Below, in pieces: positions 1-6,952 of a DNA stretch of 12,414 bases. Where the stretch lies: NCBI GenBank assembly GCA_030592225.1, contig JAUVJT010000039.1, positions 1 to 12,414 on the forward strand, in the 5' to 3' direction. The stretch is from Candidatus Stahliibacteriota bacterium (GTDB lineage: Bacteria; Hydrothermota; Tepidihabitantia; B3-TA06). Position numbers and translations under genes: made by a program. Every line of letters starts with the position of its first letter. The first letter of the stretch is position 1. The notes below the pieces were generated by a model. That model did no database searches. It had not been told where the DNA came from and worked only from the letters and a program-made list of their open reading frames with translations.

Positions 1-31
1 AATCAGTGACGAGGATATCAGGTTGATAGAG

Positions 32-970
32 TCAAGGCTTAATAACAGACCCAGGAAGTGCCTGGGCTTCAAAACACCCCTCGAAGTCGCTAACCTTAGT
101 GTTGCACTTCAACGTTGAATGTAGGTAAATCTTTTTTTCCTTCTCTATAATGTTTTCTGCAAGTTGTTTTGGATCAAAAGCGATAGCAAACCCAGTACTT
201 GCTGCCGCTCCTGCTAGCCCTAACCCAATACTTGCAGCTAACCCTAAGGGAGCACCTATACCTGCTGTCGCAATGGTTATAATTATTCCTACCAATGCCT
301 CTATTGCTATCTCATGTACTTTCCCTTCAGCTATCAATTGTTTATAAATCCGCATTCCCTTAGCAATTTCGCGCCACTCATTCCATCCACCTTCATCCAA
401 CAACTCAGTTGAACTTTTTGAATCTTCGGGGATAGTTTTGATAACCGCCTGCCTGGCGACCTCTTCTGCCAATTCCTTGGTATGTAAATATTTATCAACG
501 ACACTTATTTCTTCTAATCGCCTCTTCAGTCCAGTATCGAGAATCGAATATTTTACAATCAAGTACTTCGCAATCATATCTTGTAGGATTGTTTGATAGG
601 TTGCTTCGTTATCATGAAGCACTCTTCCTTCTTCACTAATTTTTTGTTCAGGTGGGTTTGTGCTCCACTGCTTTTGGTCTATGTAATATTCAGGACTGTA
701 GTAATCTTCGTTAGGTACAACTTCAACAGGGTATAGATACTCCCAGAAATAACCTATCCGGTTCCCCCTCACATCTATAGATTTCCAGCACTTTTTTGCG
801 AGAGGTGAAACCTCAACCGTACGCTCAACGATAGTTCTTGCTGCCGGCACTCCTTCCTTTTTTGGTTCGGCGTATATTACAGCCCACCTGTCCCCAGTTT
901 CATTCATTCTAACTTCGTAAACTAACAGAAACCTATCTAGAATGGTATCATTTTTATTCTTGGGTTCCAC
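32..970 (-). CDS. AT-rich cargo gene in the tail operon; protein with Gly/Ala-rich hydrophobic segment
   Basis: 312-aa protein of unrecognised family. I chose the GTG start at 970 because a GGAGG (980-976) lies 5 nt upstream. The longer frame from an ATG at 1054 would overlap the frameshifted chaperone. Residues 1-220 are mostly charged and polar, with many Tyr/Trp between 60 and 105. Residues 221-265 form one long hydrophobic stretch rich in Gly, Ala, Ile and Leu, long enough for a membrane hairpin, followed by a lysine-rich tail with Cys289 and Cys299. The gene is visibly richer in A+T than the phage genes, which suggests late acquisition. Its start is one base after the stop of the frameshifted chaperone, so translation may be coupled. 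It sits where a tape measure is expected but has neither the length nor the repeats of one. A membrane-active moron protein is possible but not shown. Confidence 0.75.
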   Translation of the reverse strand: MEPKNKNDTILDRFLLVYEVRMNETGDRWAVIYAEPKKEGVPAARTIVERTVEVSPLAKKCWKSIDVRGNRIGYFWEYLYPVEVVPNEDYYSPEYYIDQKQWSTNPPEQKISEEGRVLHDNEATYQTILQDMIAKYLIVKYSILDTGLKRRLEEISVVDKYLHTKELAEEVARQAVIKTIPEDSKSSTELLDEGGWNEWREIAKGMRIYKQLIAEGKVHEIAIEALVGIIITIATAGIGAPLGLAASIGLGLAGAAASTGFAIAFDPKQLAENIIEKEKKIYLHSTLKCNTKVSDFEGCFEAQALPGSVIKP

Positions 971-971
971 T

Positions 972-1429
972 CTAACCTCCGAACAGTTTAGCGATAGTGT
1001 GGGCGAGGCGTTTGGCCTCGCGCTCTTCGAGCCAGAGCGCCTCGCCGTATGCAATCCAGAACTCCTGCTCGCCAGCCGGGACGGAGCCGAAGTAGTATCT
1101 CACCAGAACCTCTGCCTGCAGCACCGCGTTACGGTCTAGCTGCCGCCGGCGGGTTTGGGAAAATTTTCAAGCTTGACCTCCAGCCCGGTGCCGGCTACGC
1201 GCATGAGGTTTACCGCAATCTGGGGCACCAGGGCCGGCTTAGACTCGATGAGTTTGCGCAGGGCAATCTGGTCCAGGGCGCAGGCGATAATCAGGTTGCG
1301 CGACGCGTCGTACAGCGACTCCGAGCCGGTGTCGTAGTAGAATTTTATCTCTGCGTGTCCCGGCACCTTGAAGCCGAATGTTTCGGAACCTACACTGATG
1401 GTGATGGGTGCGTTTTCTTTGTTGGCCAT
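972..1429 (-). CDS. Tail assembly chaperone, long form made by programmed -1 frameshift (G-GT type)
   Basis: Reading the 97-codon chaperone to Phe90 and slipping back one base on A AAT TTT continues in a frame that stays open for 62 more codons, giving about 152 aa. The added part begins SQTRRRQLDRN, contains the aromatic stretch VRYYFG and a Glu-rich helix, and ends at TAG (974-972). It has no start codon and ribosome site of its own that fit better. In lambda gpG/gpGT and most long-tailed phages, the equivalent two-product gene lies between the tail tube and tape measure genes. The long form binds the tape measure and helps recruit tube subunits. The position straight after the tail tube gene agrees with this role. 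Confidence 0.85.
1118..1181 (-). promoter_or_regulatory. Programmed -1 ribosomal frameshift signal
   Basis: Three parts are visible on the minus strand. An SD-like GGAGG (1181-1177) ends exactly 10 nt before the slippery heptamer A AAT TTT (1166-1160), the spacing of the stimulatory site in E. coli dnaX. Downstream, GCAGC (1143-1139) pairs with GCTGC (1122-1118) and ACCG (1135-1132) pairs with CGGT (1126-1123). The zero-frame stop TAG (1138-1136) is bulged between the two helices. The spacer from heptamer to stem is 16 nt, longer than usual, so the hairpin's role is less sure than the other two parts. Confidence 0.82.
1136..1429 (-). CDS. Tail assembly chaperone, short zero-frame form (G type)
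   Basis: 97-aa product, start ATG at 1429 with GGAGG seven bases upstream (AAAGGAGG then an A-run). Begins MANKENAPITISVGSETFGF and ends KPAGGS. An acidic and hydrophobic small protein directly after the tail tube gene is the expected place for a gpG/Mu gp41-like chaperone that coats the tape measure during tail assembly. It would be the major product, and ribosomes that slip give the longer form. A GC-rich hairpin separates it from the tube gene and may lower its expression relative to tube protein. Family assignment rests on position, size and the frameshift, not on a recognised motif. Confidence 0.85.
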   Translation of the reverse strand: MANKENAPITISVGSETFGFKVPGHAEIKFYYDTGSESLYDASRNLIIACALDQIALRKLIESKPALVPQIAVNLMRVAGTGLEVKLENFPKPAGGS

Positions 1430-1451
1430 TTTTTTCCTCCTTTTGACGTTC

Positions 1452-1474
1452 GGGCGGCTGCCGGGCAGCCGCCC
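1452..1474. other. GC-rich hairpin between tail tube and chaperone genes
   Basis: GGGCGGCTG and CAGCCGCCC form a 9-bp perfect stem around CCGGG (11 bp if the loop is ignored). It lies in the 59-nt gap between the tube stop and the chaperone start. There is no T-run after it in the operon direction. A T-rich stretch follows only on the plus strand, so it is not a normal terminator for this operon. It may stabilise the tube mRNA or pause polymerase and set the tube-to-chaperone ratio. Confidence 0.6.
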
Positions 1475-1488
1475 TTGTTTGTTTAAGT

Positions 1489-1941
1489 CTAGACTATCTT
1501 TCCGGCAACTGCCGTGTACTTGCGCACGATTTTTTTCGTGCTTTCATCCAAAGATTCGCTGACGTCGGTAACGTCAACATCCATGATGTTGACCACCTTG
1601 AGTCCCCATTCCTTGTCGATGAGACCGTCGGCGACCGTCTTGTCGGCGTAGGCCACGGTGATAAGGAAAGGAGCGTAGTCCAACGCATCCTTGCCTGCTG
1701 CCCTGGCGATTATCTCGAACTCGGCTGCGGCTTCCAAGGTCAAGGAGAAGTCGCAGGTGTAGGAACGGTGGCCGTAGCCGATGCCGTGCGGGGCTGAACC
1801 TGCAGCGTACTGCAGTTCCTTTTCCTTTTTGGCCGACCAGTTGATGGACGTGATGCCGGTAAAGTCCAGCGCGGCAATCTTGATGGTAACGTCTGTCCAG
1901 TCGTGGATCTTGCCGTTGATAAGGATGCCATCGTTAGCCAT
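1489..1941 (-). CDS. Phage tail tube protein
   Basis: 150-aa protein, start ATG at 1941 with AGGAGG six bases upstream, 10 nt after the sheath stop. It begins with a short beta-rich region (NGKIHDWTDVTIKIAALDF) and ends with an acidic strand region and RKYTAVAGKI. Size, beta-rich make-up and place after the sheath gene match the tail tube proteins that form the inner tube of contractile tails (Mu gpM and XkdM-like position). Tube protein is needed in many copies, and the strong ribosome site agrees. Identification is by position and general pattern. Confidence 0.85.
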   Translation of the reverse strand: MANDGILINGKIHDWTDVTIKIAALDFTGITSINWSAKKEKELQYAAGSAPHGIGYGHRSYTCDFSLTLEAAAEFEIIARAAGKDALDYAPFLITVAYADKTVADGLIDKEWGLKVVNIMDVDVTDVSESLDESTKKIVRKYTAVAGKIV

Positions 1942-1951
1942 GATTTACCTC

Positions 1952-3793
1952 CTACTTCTCGATGCCGGTTTTAAGCTGGAAAGTGGCCTCGAGCTTCTTT
2001 TTGGTTGGCGTGGGAACAATCTCCACCTTGCAGTGTATGATTCCGTTGGACCAGATGTTGTCGTCGGGTGTGAGAGTCAGCGCGTAATCCATTACCGGTT
2101 TGTCGGTATTTTCCTCGGTTATCTTCATCGCCTCCAGCGGTCGGGACAGATCGGCCTTGTAGGCGGCCATATCCCTGGCAGCGATGCCCGGGGAGTTTAC
2201 GTAAGGCACGTTGGCTACACCTACCTGACGAACCGCCTCGTCCACGATGCGGCGGTTTCGGATGCAGAAGTAGTCCGAGGTAGGCGGGGCCATCATCCAG
2301 TCGTCGGTGAACCGGATGCCATAGCCGATCCAGTGACGCAGGGTAAGGAACCGGGCGTCGTTCAGCCGTGCCACGTTGCCCTTGTCCATCTCGGCATTGG
2401 TGACGTAGGTGTAGTCGGCGACAACCGTCTTGCCCACTGCGGGAGCGGTAACAAAGGTGACCGAGTATTCGCCGGTGTCGTAGTCAATGCTGCCTGACTC
2501 GACCCCGGAGGTGGAATCGTAGAGCTTGCCGTCGCCGCCGTCTACGAACTCCTCGGGCGCAACGTCATCCGACGTGATTACCACCGACCAGGGCACAACC
2601 GGTTTCTTTACCATGAACCCGGCAAAGGTCTTTACTGATCCGTCACCCGTGCCCAGGGTCTCGTCGTCCACCGCCTTGATCGGTTTGAGCGGGTAGATTG
2701 CAATCATGTTGGGGACGTGCATGTAGCGCACCCAGCCGATGGAATGATGCAGCTTGGCCTTGGACGTAAGTCCGGCAGCCGAACCGCCGGCGGCGCGGAC
2801 CTGAAGGTCGCCGCGACCGTCGAGCATCAGGCCGAAACCCGCGTTCACGCACAGCCGCTTGTGGCGATACTCTCCGGAGCATTCTTCGAGGGTGGTAATC
2901 CAGTCGGTTTGGATGTCTTCTGACCCGTCATCGGCCATGGGCGGAACGTTGCAGATGAAGAACACGGTGCGCTGGTCATCGTTCCACATGGTGTCGGCGA
3001 TGGTGGCCAGGGCCGCCCACTGCGCCTTGATTGCTGTTTTGAGTGCGGCTTTGTCGGAAGCGCCCCAGATGCCGTCGGAAAGAATGGGCACGTAGATGTA
3101 CTCGAACCCGTAGCCGGTGTTGGAATCTTTCCATGCGGCGACCCGCTCGCAGGCTTCGATGATCTCGTCGAGGGATGAGCGGGGCTCGGTGGTTTCCCAC
3201 CTATACTCGTCTCCCGCAGCGAAGCTGTCGTCCGCGGTTGCCGCTTCAGTGAACTGGACGTAGGTTCCGTTCCCCATGTCTATCTTGGATACGCGGGGCG
3301 GACCGGAACCGGTTATGATGAATTTCGCATTTGCAGACCAGGTGATGCCGCCGTTATAGCTCACCCGATATGTTGCGTCGTCGAACGAACCGCCTGCGGT
3401 GATGCGGATTTGGAAGCGGCGGCCCGAGCCGGGGACGGTGTGCGGAGAAACGTAGCCTACTGCCACGCCTGCGCGAACTGTGGCATCGGTGGGATCGCCG
3501 TAGATTTTACGCACAGGAGTGGTGATAGGGGTAGTTGCTGGTTTATCGGGCATGGAGCGAGCGATGCCTATCTGAACCGCGCCCGCCTTGAACGCGTCGT
3601 AGACGTGCTCGGGCATGGTGCCGAAACCGTACTCTTCTTCAATATCATCCGGATTGGTAGCGAAGCGTATGTCCAGGGTTCCGATTTCAGACGTTCCCAC
3701 TATGGCAAACAGACCTGCCAGAGACGGGGGCATGACGCCCAGACCACCATCCAGAATCTCGGGGTAATAGCCGGGTAGATCTTTCAAAGGCAT
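1952..3793 (-). CDS. Phage tail sheath protein with two inserted accessory domains
   Basis: 613 aa, start ATG at 3793 with AGGAG five bases upstream. The N-terminus (GYYPEILDGG, then LAGLFAIVGTSEIG) and the C-terminus (PLEAMKIT, then a long strand pattern ending LEATFQLKTG) are typical of contractile tail sheath proteins, which surround the tube and drive injection by contraction. Two stretches look inserted. Residues about 107-201 form a beta-rich module ending GDEYRWE. Residues about 379-464 form a module beginning GTGDGSVKTF and ending VVADYTY. The first resembles a segment of the 299-aa protein at 4234-5133, the second a segment of the decoration protein at 6953-7600. Insertions in the surface-facing middle of sheaths are common, but this sharing is unusual. 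Confidence 0.95.
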   Translation of the reverse strand: MPLKDLPGYYPEILDGGLGVMPPSLAGLFAIVGTSEIGTLDIRFATNPDDIEEEYGFGTMPEHVYDAFKAGAVQIGIARSMPDKPATTPITTPVRKIYGDPTDATVRAGVAVGYVSPHTVPGSGRRFQIRITAGGSFDDATYRVSYNGGITWSANAKFIITGSGPPRVSKIDMGNGTYVQFTEAATADDSFAAGDEYRWETTEPRSSLDEIIEACERVAAWKDSNTGYGFEYIYVPILSDGIWGASDKAALKTAIKAQWAALATIADTMWNDDQRTVFFICNVPPMADDGSEDIQTDWITTLEECSGEYRHKRLCVNAGFGLMLDGRGDLQVRAAGGSAAGLTSKAKLHHSIGWVRYMHVPNMIAIYPLKPIKAVDDETLGTGDGSVKTFAGFMVKKPVVPWSVVITSDDVAPEEFVDGGDGKLYDSTSGVESGSIDYDTGEYSVTFVTAPAVGKTVVADYTYVTNAEMDKGNVARLNDARFLTLRHWIGYGIRFTDDWMMAPPTSDYFCIRNRRIVDEAVRQVGVANVPYVNSPGIAARDMAAYKADLSRPLEAMKITEENTDKPVMDYALTLTPDDNIWSNGIIHCKVEIVPTPTKKKLEATFQLKTGIEK

Positions 3794-3801
3794 ATGCTCT
3801 C

Positions 3802-4206
3802 CTATCCTCGGTTCTTGAGGTGTTTTTCGATGGCGGCATCAAGCTCCGCCTCGGTGATTTTAGCATCATCCTTCCAGCCGGTGCAAATCTTGAGTGCAGC
3901 CACGCGCGCGGGCGTGAGCTTGCGGGCTGCTGCAAGCCGGCTGAAGGAAGCCTTCCTGGAGTTCTTCACTTTTTTCTCCTTTACGACAGAGGTTGATTTA
4001 GCCTCTTCTTTCAGGTTTTCCATAATTGCTCTCCTGGGTTTGAACGCTCTTTTATGAAATTCTTCAAGCAGCTTGCGGAACTCGTCCCGGGTAAGGACGG
4101 TGTCCGGGCCAATTCCGGCACGTTCGCAGAGCTTTGCAAGGTCGGCCTCCGTGACCTTGTAGCGCCTTGCGAACTCGGCTGCACTGTAGCGGTCTTCAGC
4201 GGACAT
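3802..4206 (-). CDS. Small helical protein with duplicated domain, Mu gp38 position
   Basis: 134-aa lysine/alanine-rich protein, start ATG at 4206 after GGAGG. Residues about 10-54 and about 88-134 look like two copies of one 45-residue helical unit. Each has a basic helix, an LT/VT-x-A turn, a second helix, a short Gly/Asp loop, then T-x-x-E/D-L/F and a last helix. They are joined by a basic linker. A second ATG at 4023 has its own AGGAG seven bases upstream and would give a 73-aa protein holding only the second copy. It ends 8 nt before the sheath start. Mu has a small gene (gp38) in this place. No known family was recognised. Confidence 0.8.
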   Translation of the reverse strand: MSAEDRYSAAEFARRYKVTEADLAKLCERAGIGPDTVLTRDEFRKLLEEFHKRAFKPRRAIMENLKEEAKSTSVVKEKKVKNSRKASFSRLAAARKLTPARVAALKICTGWKDDAKITEAELDAAIEKHLKNRG

Positions 4207-4233
4207 GAATTTCCTCCTTTTTTATACCCTTCA

Positions 4234-5133
4234 TCATAATTCTCCAGGATCGACGATCTGGGGGTCGTCGTATTCGGTGCGGGTGATCAATGGCGACACC
4301 TCGGCCATGAACACCTTGCCGGTGTACAGCAGAGAAACGGTAACCCGGTACGTAGTTACTTCTCCATCCACCTCAGGGGTAACGCTCATGGTCTTCATCT
4401 CCTCGGTTACCTCCTCGAAGTGATCGGCGTACAGCTCGGCGGCAAGGCGCTTGCGGGAGAACATCAGCATCAGCTGATCGAGGTACCCGCCCGCATCTAT
4501 AACCTCGGCTTCATTCTCGGCGTAGATAGAAGCGTTTATGGAAATTACCGCGCCGCGTATCTGCTGGTTGGTGACCCGGTAGGACTCGGCCTCCCAGGAG
4601 TAGGTGTCGTCATCAACAACGCTTTGACCGACCGTGAACTCGAAGGCAGAACCGTTCCCCACGTCTATCTTGCCGTCGGTGGGGATGGCGCCTGCCGATA
4701 CCTCGACCTCTGTGCCCCAGTCCGATCCGGTCCACGGTGTTTTGCGGAGTTGATAGCTCCCGTCGGTTCCCACCGTTCCAGAGGCGGTTATCTCCAGCAC
4801 GTATTTATTGTTGCCGGAGTGGACCCCGGTAAGCGCCGTCTCCTCGGTACCCGTGCCGGTATGGGTGATGGCGCCGCGAGCATAGATGATCTCGGGGCCG
4901 CCGTAGCCGGAAGCGTTGGAAAGGCTTACACCCGCAACGTGCAGAACCGCGGTGGGTCCCTGGCTCAGGGGAAGCACCCTGGGATCGAGTCGTTCTCTTC
5001 CTATCACCCGCGAACCCATGGCGAACACCAATGCCTGTGAAGGATTTTGAAGATACGAAATTCCTTCCTCCACCCGGTCGTAGCACCAGGACACTGCCAG
5101 TCCCCGCATTATCGGACCGTAGGGGAGGCTCAT
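4234..5133 (-). CDS. Predicted tail terminator/connector-type protein (Mu gp37 position) with inserted beta domain
   Basis: 299 aa. Start ATG at 5133 chosen because GGAG lies six bases upstream. The frame is open further but runs into a palindromic element. Residues 1-90 and 185-299 appear to be the core, and the C-terminal part has a helix (AGGYLDQLMLMFSRKRLAAEL) and strands. Between them, residues about 105-184 form a module that shares KIDxGNG, FT and DxYxWE with the sheath insert. In Mu, the gene between gp36 and the sheath is gp37 (DUF1834), thought to act at the head-tail junction or tail end. The same role is inferred here from position only. Confidence 0.7.
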   Translation of the reverse strand: MSLPYGPIMRGLAVSWCYDRVEEGISYLQNPSQALVFAMGSRVIGRERLDPRVLPLSQGPTAVLHVAGVSLSNASGYGGPEIIYARGAITHTGTGTEETALTGVHSGNNKYVLEITASGTVGTDGSYQLRKTPWTGSDWGTEVEVSAGAIPTDGKIDVGNGSAFEFTVGQSVVDDDTYSWEAESYRVTNQQIRGAVISINASIYAENEAEVIDAGGYLDQLMLMFSRKRLAAELYADHFEEVTEEMKTMSVTPEVDGEVTTYRVTVSLLYTGKVFMAEVSPLITRTEYDDPQIVDPGEL

Positions 5134-5190
5134 TTTGTGCTCCGCATCGGTTGTGAGCCGCAGGCCGTCAGTCGTTTCGGACGTTTGTTT

Positions 5191-5239
5191 GCACAGGCTG
5201 GAGAGCCTGTGCCACACGCTTGCTCGCGTGCGGTTTTTT
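5191..5239 (+). repeat. REP-like palindrome plus second hairpin and T-run within the operon gap
   Basis: GCACAGGCT and AGCCTGTGC form a perfect 9-bp stem around GGAG (5191-5212). Next come CACGC and GCGTG (5215-5219 and 5226-5230) around TTGCTC, then GG and six T. On the plus strand this looks like an intrinsic terminator; on the minus (operon) strand there is no T-run. It fills most of the 129-nt gap between the gp36-like and 299-aa genes. Its form suggests a mobile intergenic repeat that landed there. Confidence 0.6.
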
Positions 5240-5262
5240 GATTGAAGGGAACAAGATGCATT

Positions 5263-5703
5263 TTATTCCTCTGTATTCTGAGAGAAGCGGGCGTCAGGCG
5301 CCTTATACCGGATGCGCACCCGGGCGCGTTCCTCGGCACCGGGGAGTTCTATCTTGCCCGAAGCGAGATCACCAAGCGTCCTGTCGGCAAGCTCCCGTTT
5401 GTCCTTGGCCACATCTTCCTGCTCTACCCGGGCGTACAGGCGATAGACGCTCATCTGAAGCGCCGCCTCTTTCACCAAATCACGGGCGCCGTCGGAGTTG
5501 ATCGCTTCCAAGTCGAGGGGAACAACGTAGCGTTTGGCAAGCTGGGCGTCCACGTAAGCCTCGGCCCAGCCGATGGCGGTCTCTATCTTGGCGTCGTCTA
5601 TCACCTTCTCGGTGATGGAATGGGAGACGTCGTCGTCGGTCAGTCGTCCCAGAATGTCGGAAGGCACCGCCGTCTTGACTTCGTTGACGGTCAAGTATCT
5701 CAT
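5263..5703 (-). CDS. Head-tail connector protein, Mu gp36-like (DUF1320)
   Basis: 146 aa. Start ATG at 5703, preceded by AGGAGG six bases upstream. The ATG overlaps the previous gene's stop as ATGA, so translation is likely coupled. The pattern MRYLTVNEVKTAVP, a helix beginning IDDAKIETAIGWAEAYVDA, RY-VPL, then KEAALQMSVYRLYAR is characteristic of the gp36-like family found between capsid and tail genes in Mu-like phages. These proteins act at the head-tail junction. The C-terminal tail is charged and ends NTEE. Confidence 0.88.
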   Translation of the reverse strand: MRYLTVNEVKTAVPSDILGRLTDDDVSHSITEKVIDDAKIETAIGWAEAYVDAQLAKRYVVPLDLEAINSDGARDLVKEAALQMSVYRLYARVEQEDVAKDKRELADRTLGDLASGKIELPGAEERARVRIRYKAPDARFSQNTEE

Positions 5704-5915
5704 TTTCGGCCTCCTGATTTCTCGCCGCCCTTGCTTTCGAGTCGCGTTGAGAGCTTCTGGACCAGACCGCACTTCTCAAACTCTCGCGCTATCTTTGCCG
5801 AGAGCGATGCCTCTTCACCCACGCCGTACCAGCGCCCGCCCATCTTTACCGGACGGATGAATCTGGCACGCGCAGTCTTGACCTTGCGGGCAGCTTGAGA
5901 AGCCTTCTTAGCCAT
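5700..5915 (-). CDS. Small basic protein between capsid and gp36-like genes (Mu gp35 position)
   Basis: 71-aa protein. Start ATG at 5915 chosen over the in-frame upstream extension because AGGA lies six bases before it and the extension would overlap the capsid gene end (stop at 5926-5924). It starts with a Lys/Ala/Arg-rich stretch, then RFIRPVKMGGRWYGVGE, then a helix and QKLSTRL. This gg-rich beta turn followed by a helix resembles the short proteins often seen here in Mu-like phages. Function unknown. The stop overlaps the next start by ATGA. Confidence 0.75.
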   Translation of the reverse strand: MAKKASQAARKVKTARARFIRPVKMGGRWYGVGEEASLSAKIAREFEKCGLVQKLSTRLESKGGEKSGGRK

Positions 5916-5923
5916 GTCCGTTC

Positions 5924-6943
5924 CTATGCCGTTACCGTGGCAAAAACCACGCACTCCGGCCAGTGGGGTACGGGCAGGGGACGCGACTCGGCCAACAGCC
6001 ACAGCATCGAGGGATCGGCCTCGGTCCAGCTCTTGGCAAAGAAGGGCTGGGCCACCGCAACCCCGTTATCCAGATCGTACACCAGCGCGTGGTGCATGCG
6101 GAACGGCCCGTCAGAGGCAACCATGATGAACGCGGAGTCCGGGATGAAGTTGTGGGTGGTATCTGATGCGTCAACGTATGAGGCGTCGTACTCGTATATG
6201 TCCACGCCCACCAGGCGACCGATGTAGTTTGAACGACCGATTGATATTTCGCCAACGTTGAAGTTGCGGTAGTTGAGCATCTCGCGCACCTTGGTATGTG
6301 CCAGGAGCGCGTCAACCGCGTCCTTGCCCGCGATGGCCACGTCGGCGGAGTATCCGGTGGCCCCGGAGATGAGTCTCTTCCAGCCCAGGATATCGGAAAT
6401 AGGATCGGAGTTGGTGGTATCGGTCCACAGGTCGGTTCCGGTAAGCACCGGCTTGTGCCCGGAGGGCAGGTTGTAGTCTATCTGGAAAGCGACATTGTCC
6501 TGAGTTACTTCCAACAAGCCGGTAAGCGACCGTGCCGCCATCCATTCCGAGGTTCGCACTATCATGTTCTTGAGATCGGCAAGCTCGGTGGCGATGCGCT
6601 GGTTCTTGTATCCGTCTATTCCGTTTTCTCCCAGGTACAGGGCAGTGCCGGCAGAACGCACCGACAGCAGGTCGTTTGCGGCTATCACCTTTTTGGGACG
6701 AAGCCTGGGAGCCTTTACCGACTGCACCTTGCGTCCCAGCTGGGCGACCACGATGCCGCCCTCCACCGGGGAAACGAAGGGAGCAAGTCTCTTTCCGCCT
6801 ACCACTACGTCCACGTCTATATCCTCGGCAAGCGCCTGAATCCTGGTCGTAAAAACTTTGTCTAAAAGAAACGAGGGCGCTGCCGGTATCTCGTTTATGG
6901 CGGCGGTCAATGTACGCCAGTGTAGAAGTGTATCGTTAGCCAT
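5924..6943 (-). CDS. Major capsid protein E family
   Basis: 339 aa, usual length for the lambda gpE-type family. Start ATG at 6943 with AGGAGG five bases upstream, only 9 nt after the decoration gene stop. The N-terminal part runs PSFLLDKVFTTR, then DIDVDVVVGGKRLAPFVSP. In the middle are a helix with KNMIVRTSEWMAARSL and a strand region. The C-terminal part has SDPISDILGWKRLI, and later DSAFIMVASDGPFRM and AVAQPFFAKSWTEADPS. These patterns are typical of the family that builds the icosahedral shell with gpD-like decoration. No internal stop or frameshift. Confidence 0.95.
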   Translation of the reverse strand: MANDTLLHWRTLTAAINEIPAAPSFLLDKVFTTRIQALAEDIDVDVVVGGKRLAPFVSPVEGGIVVAQLGRKVQSVKAPRLRPKKVIAANDLLSVRSAGTALYLGENGIDGYKNQRIATELADLKNMIVRTSEWMAARSLTGLLEVTQDNVAFQIDYNLPSGHKPVLTGTDLWTDTTNSDPISDILGWKRLISGATGYSADVAIAGKDAVDALLAHTKVREMLNYRNFNVGEISIGRSNYIGRLVGVDIYEYDASYVDASDTTHNFIPDSAFIMVASDGPFRMHHALVYDLDNGVAVAQPFFAKSWTEADPSMLWLLAESRPLPVPHWPECVVFATVTA

Positions 6944-6952
6944 TTCTACCTC

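Noticed and set aside
1..31. Open minus-strand frame running off the left edge
   Set aside because: Only ten codons are visible, with no clear start, so no gene can be claimed.
1049..1486. Plus-strand open frame of 145 codons opposite the chaperone
   Set aside because: It is a GC-rich shadow of the chaperone and the tail gap, with no ribosome site or recognisable pattern.
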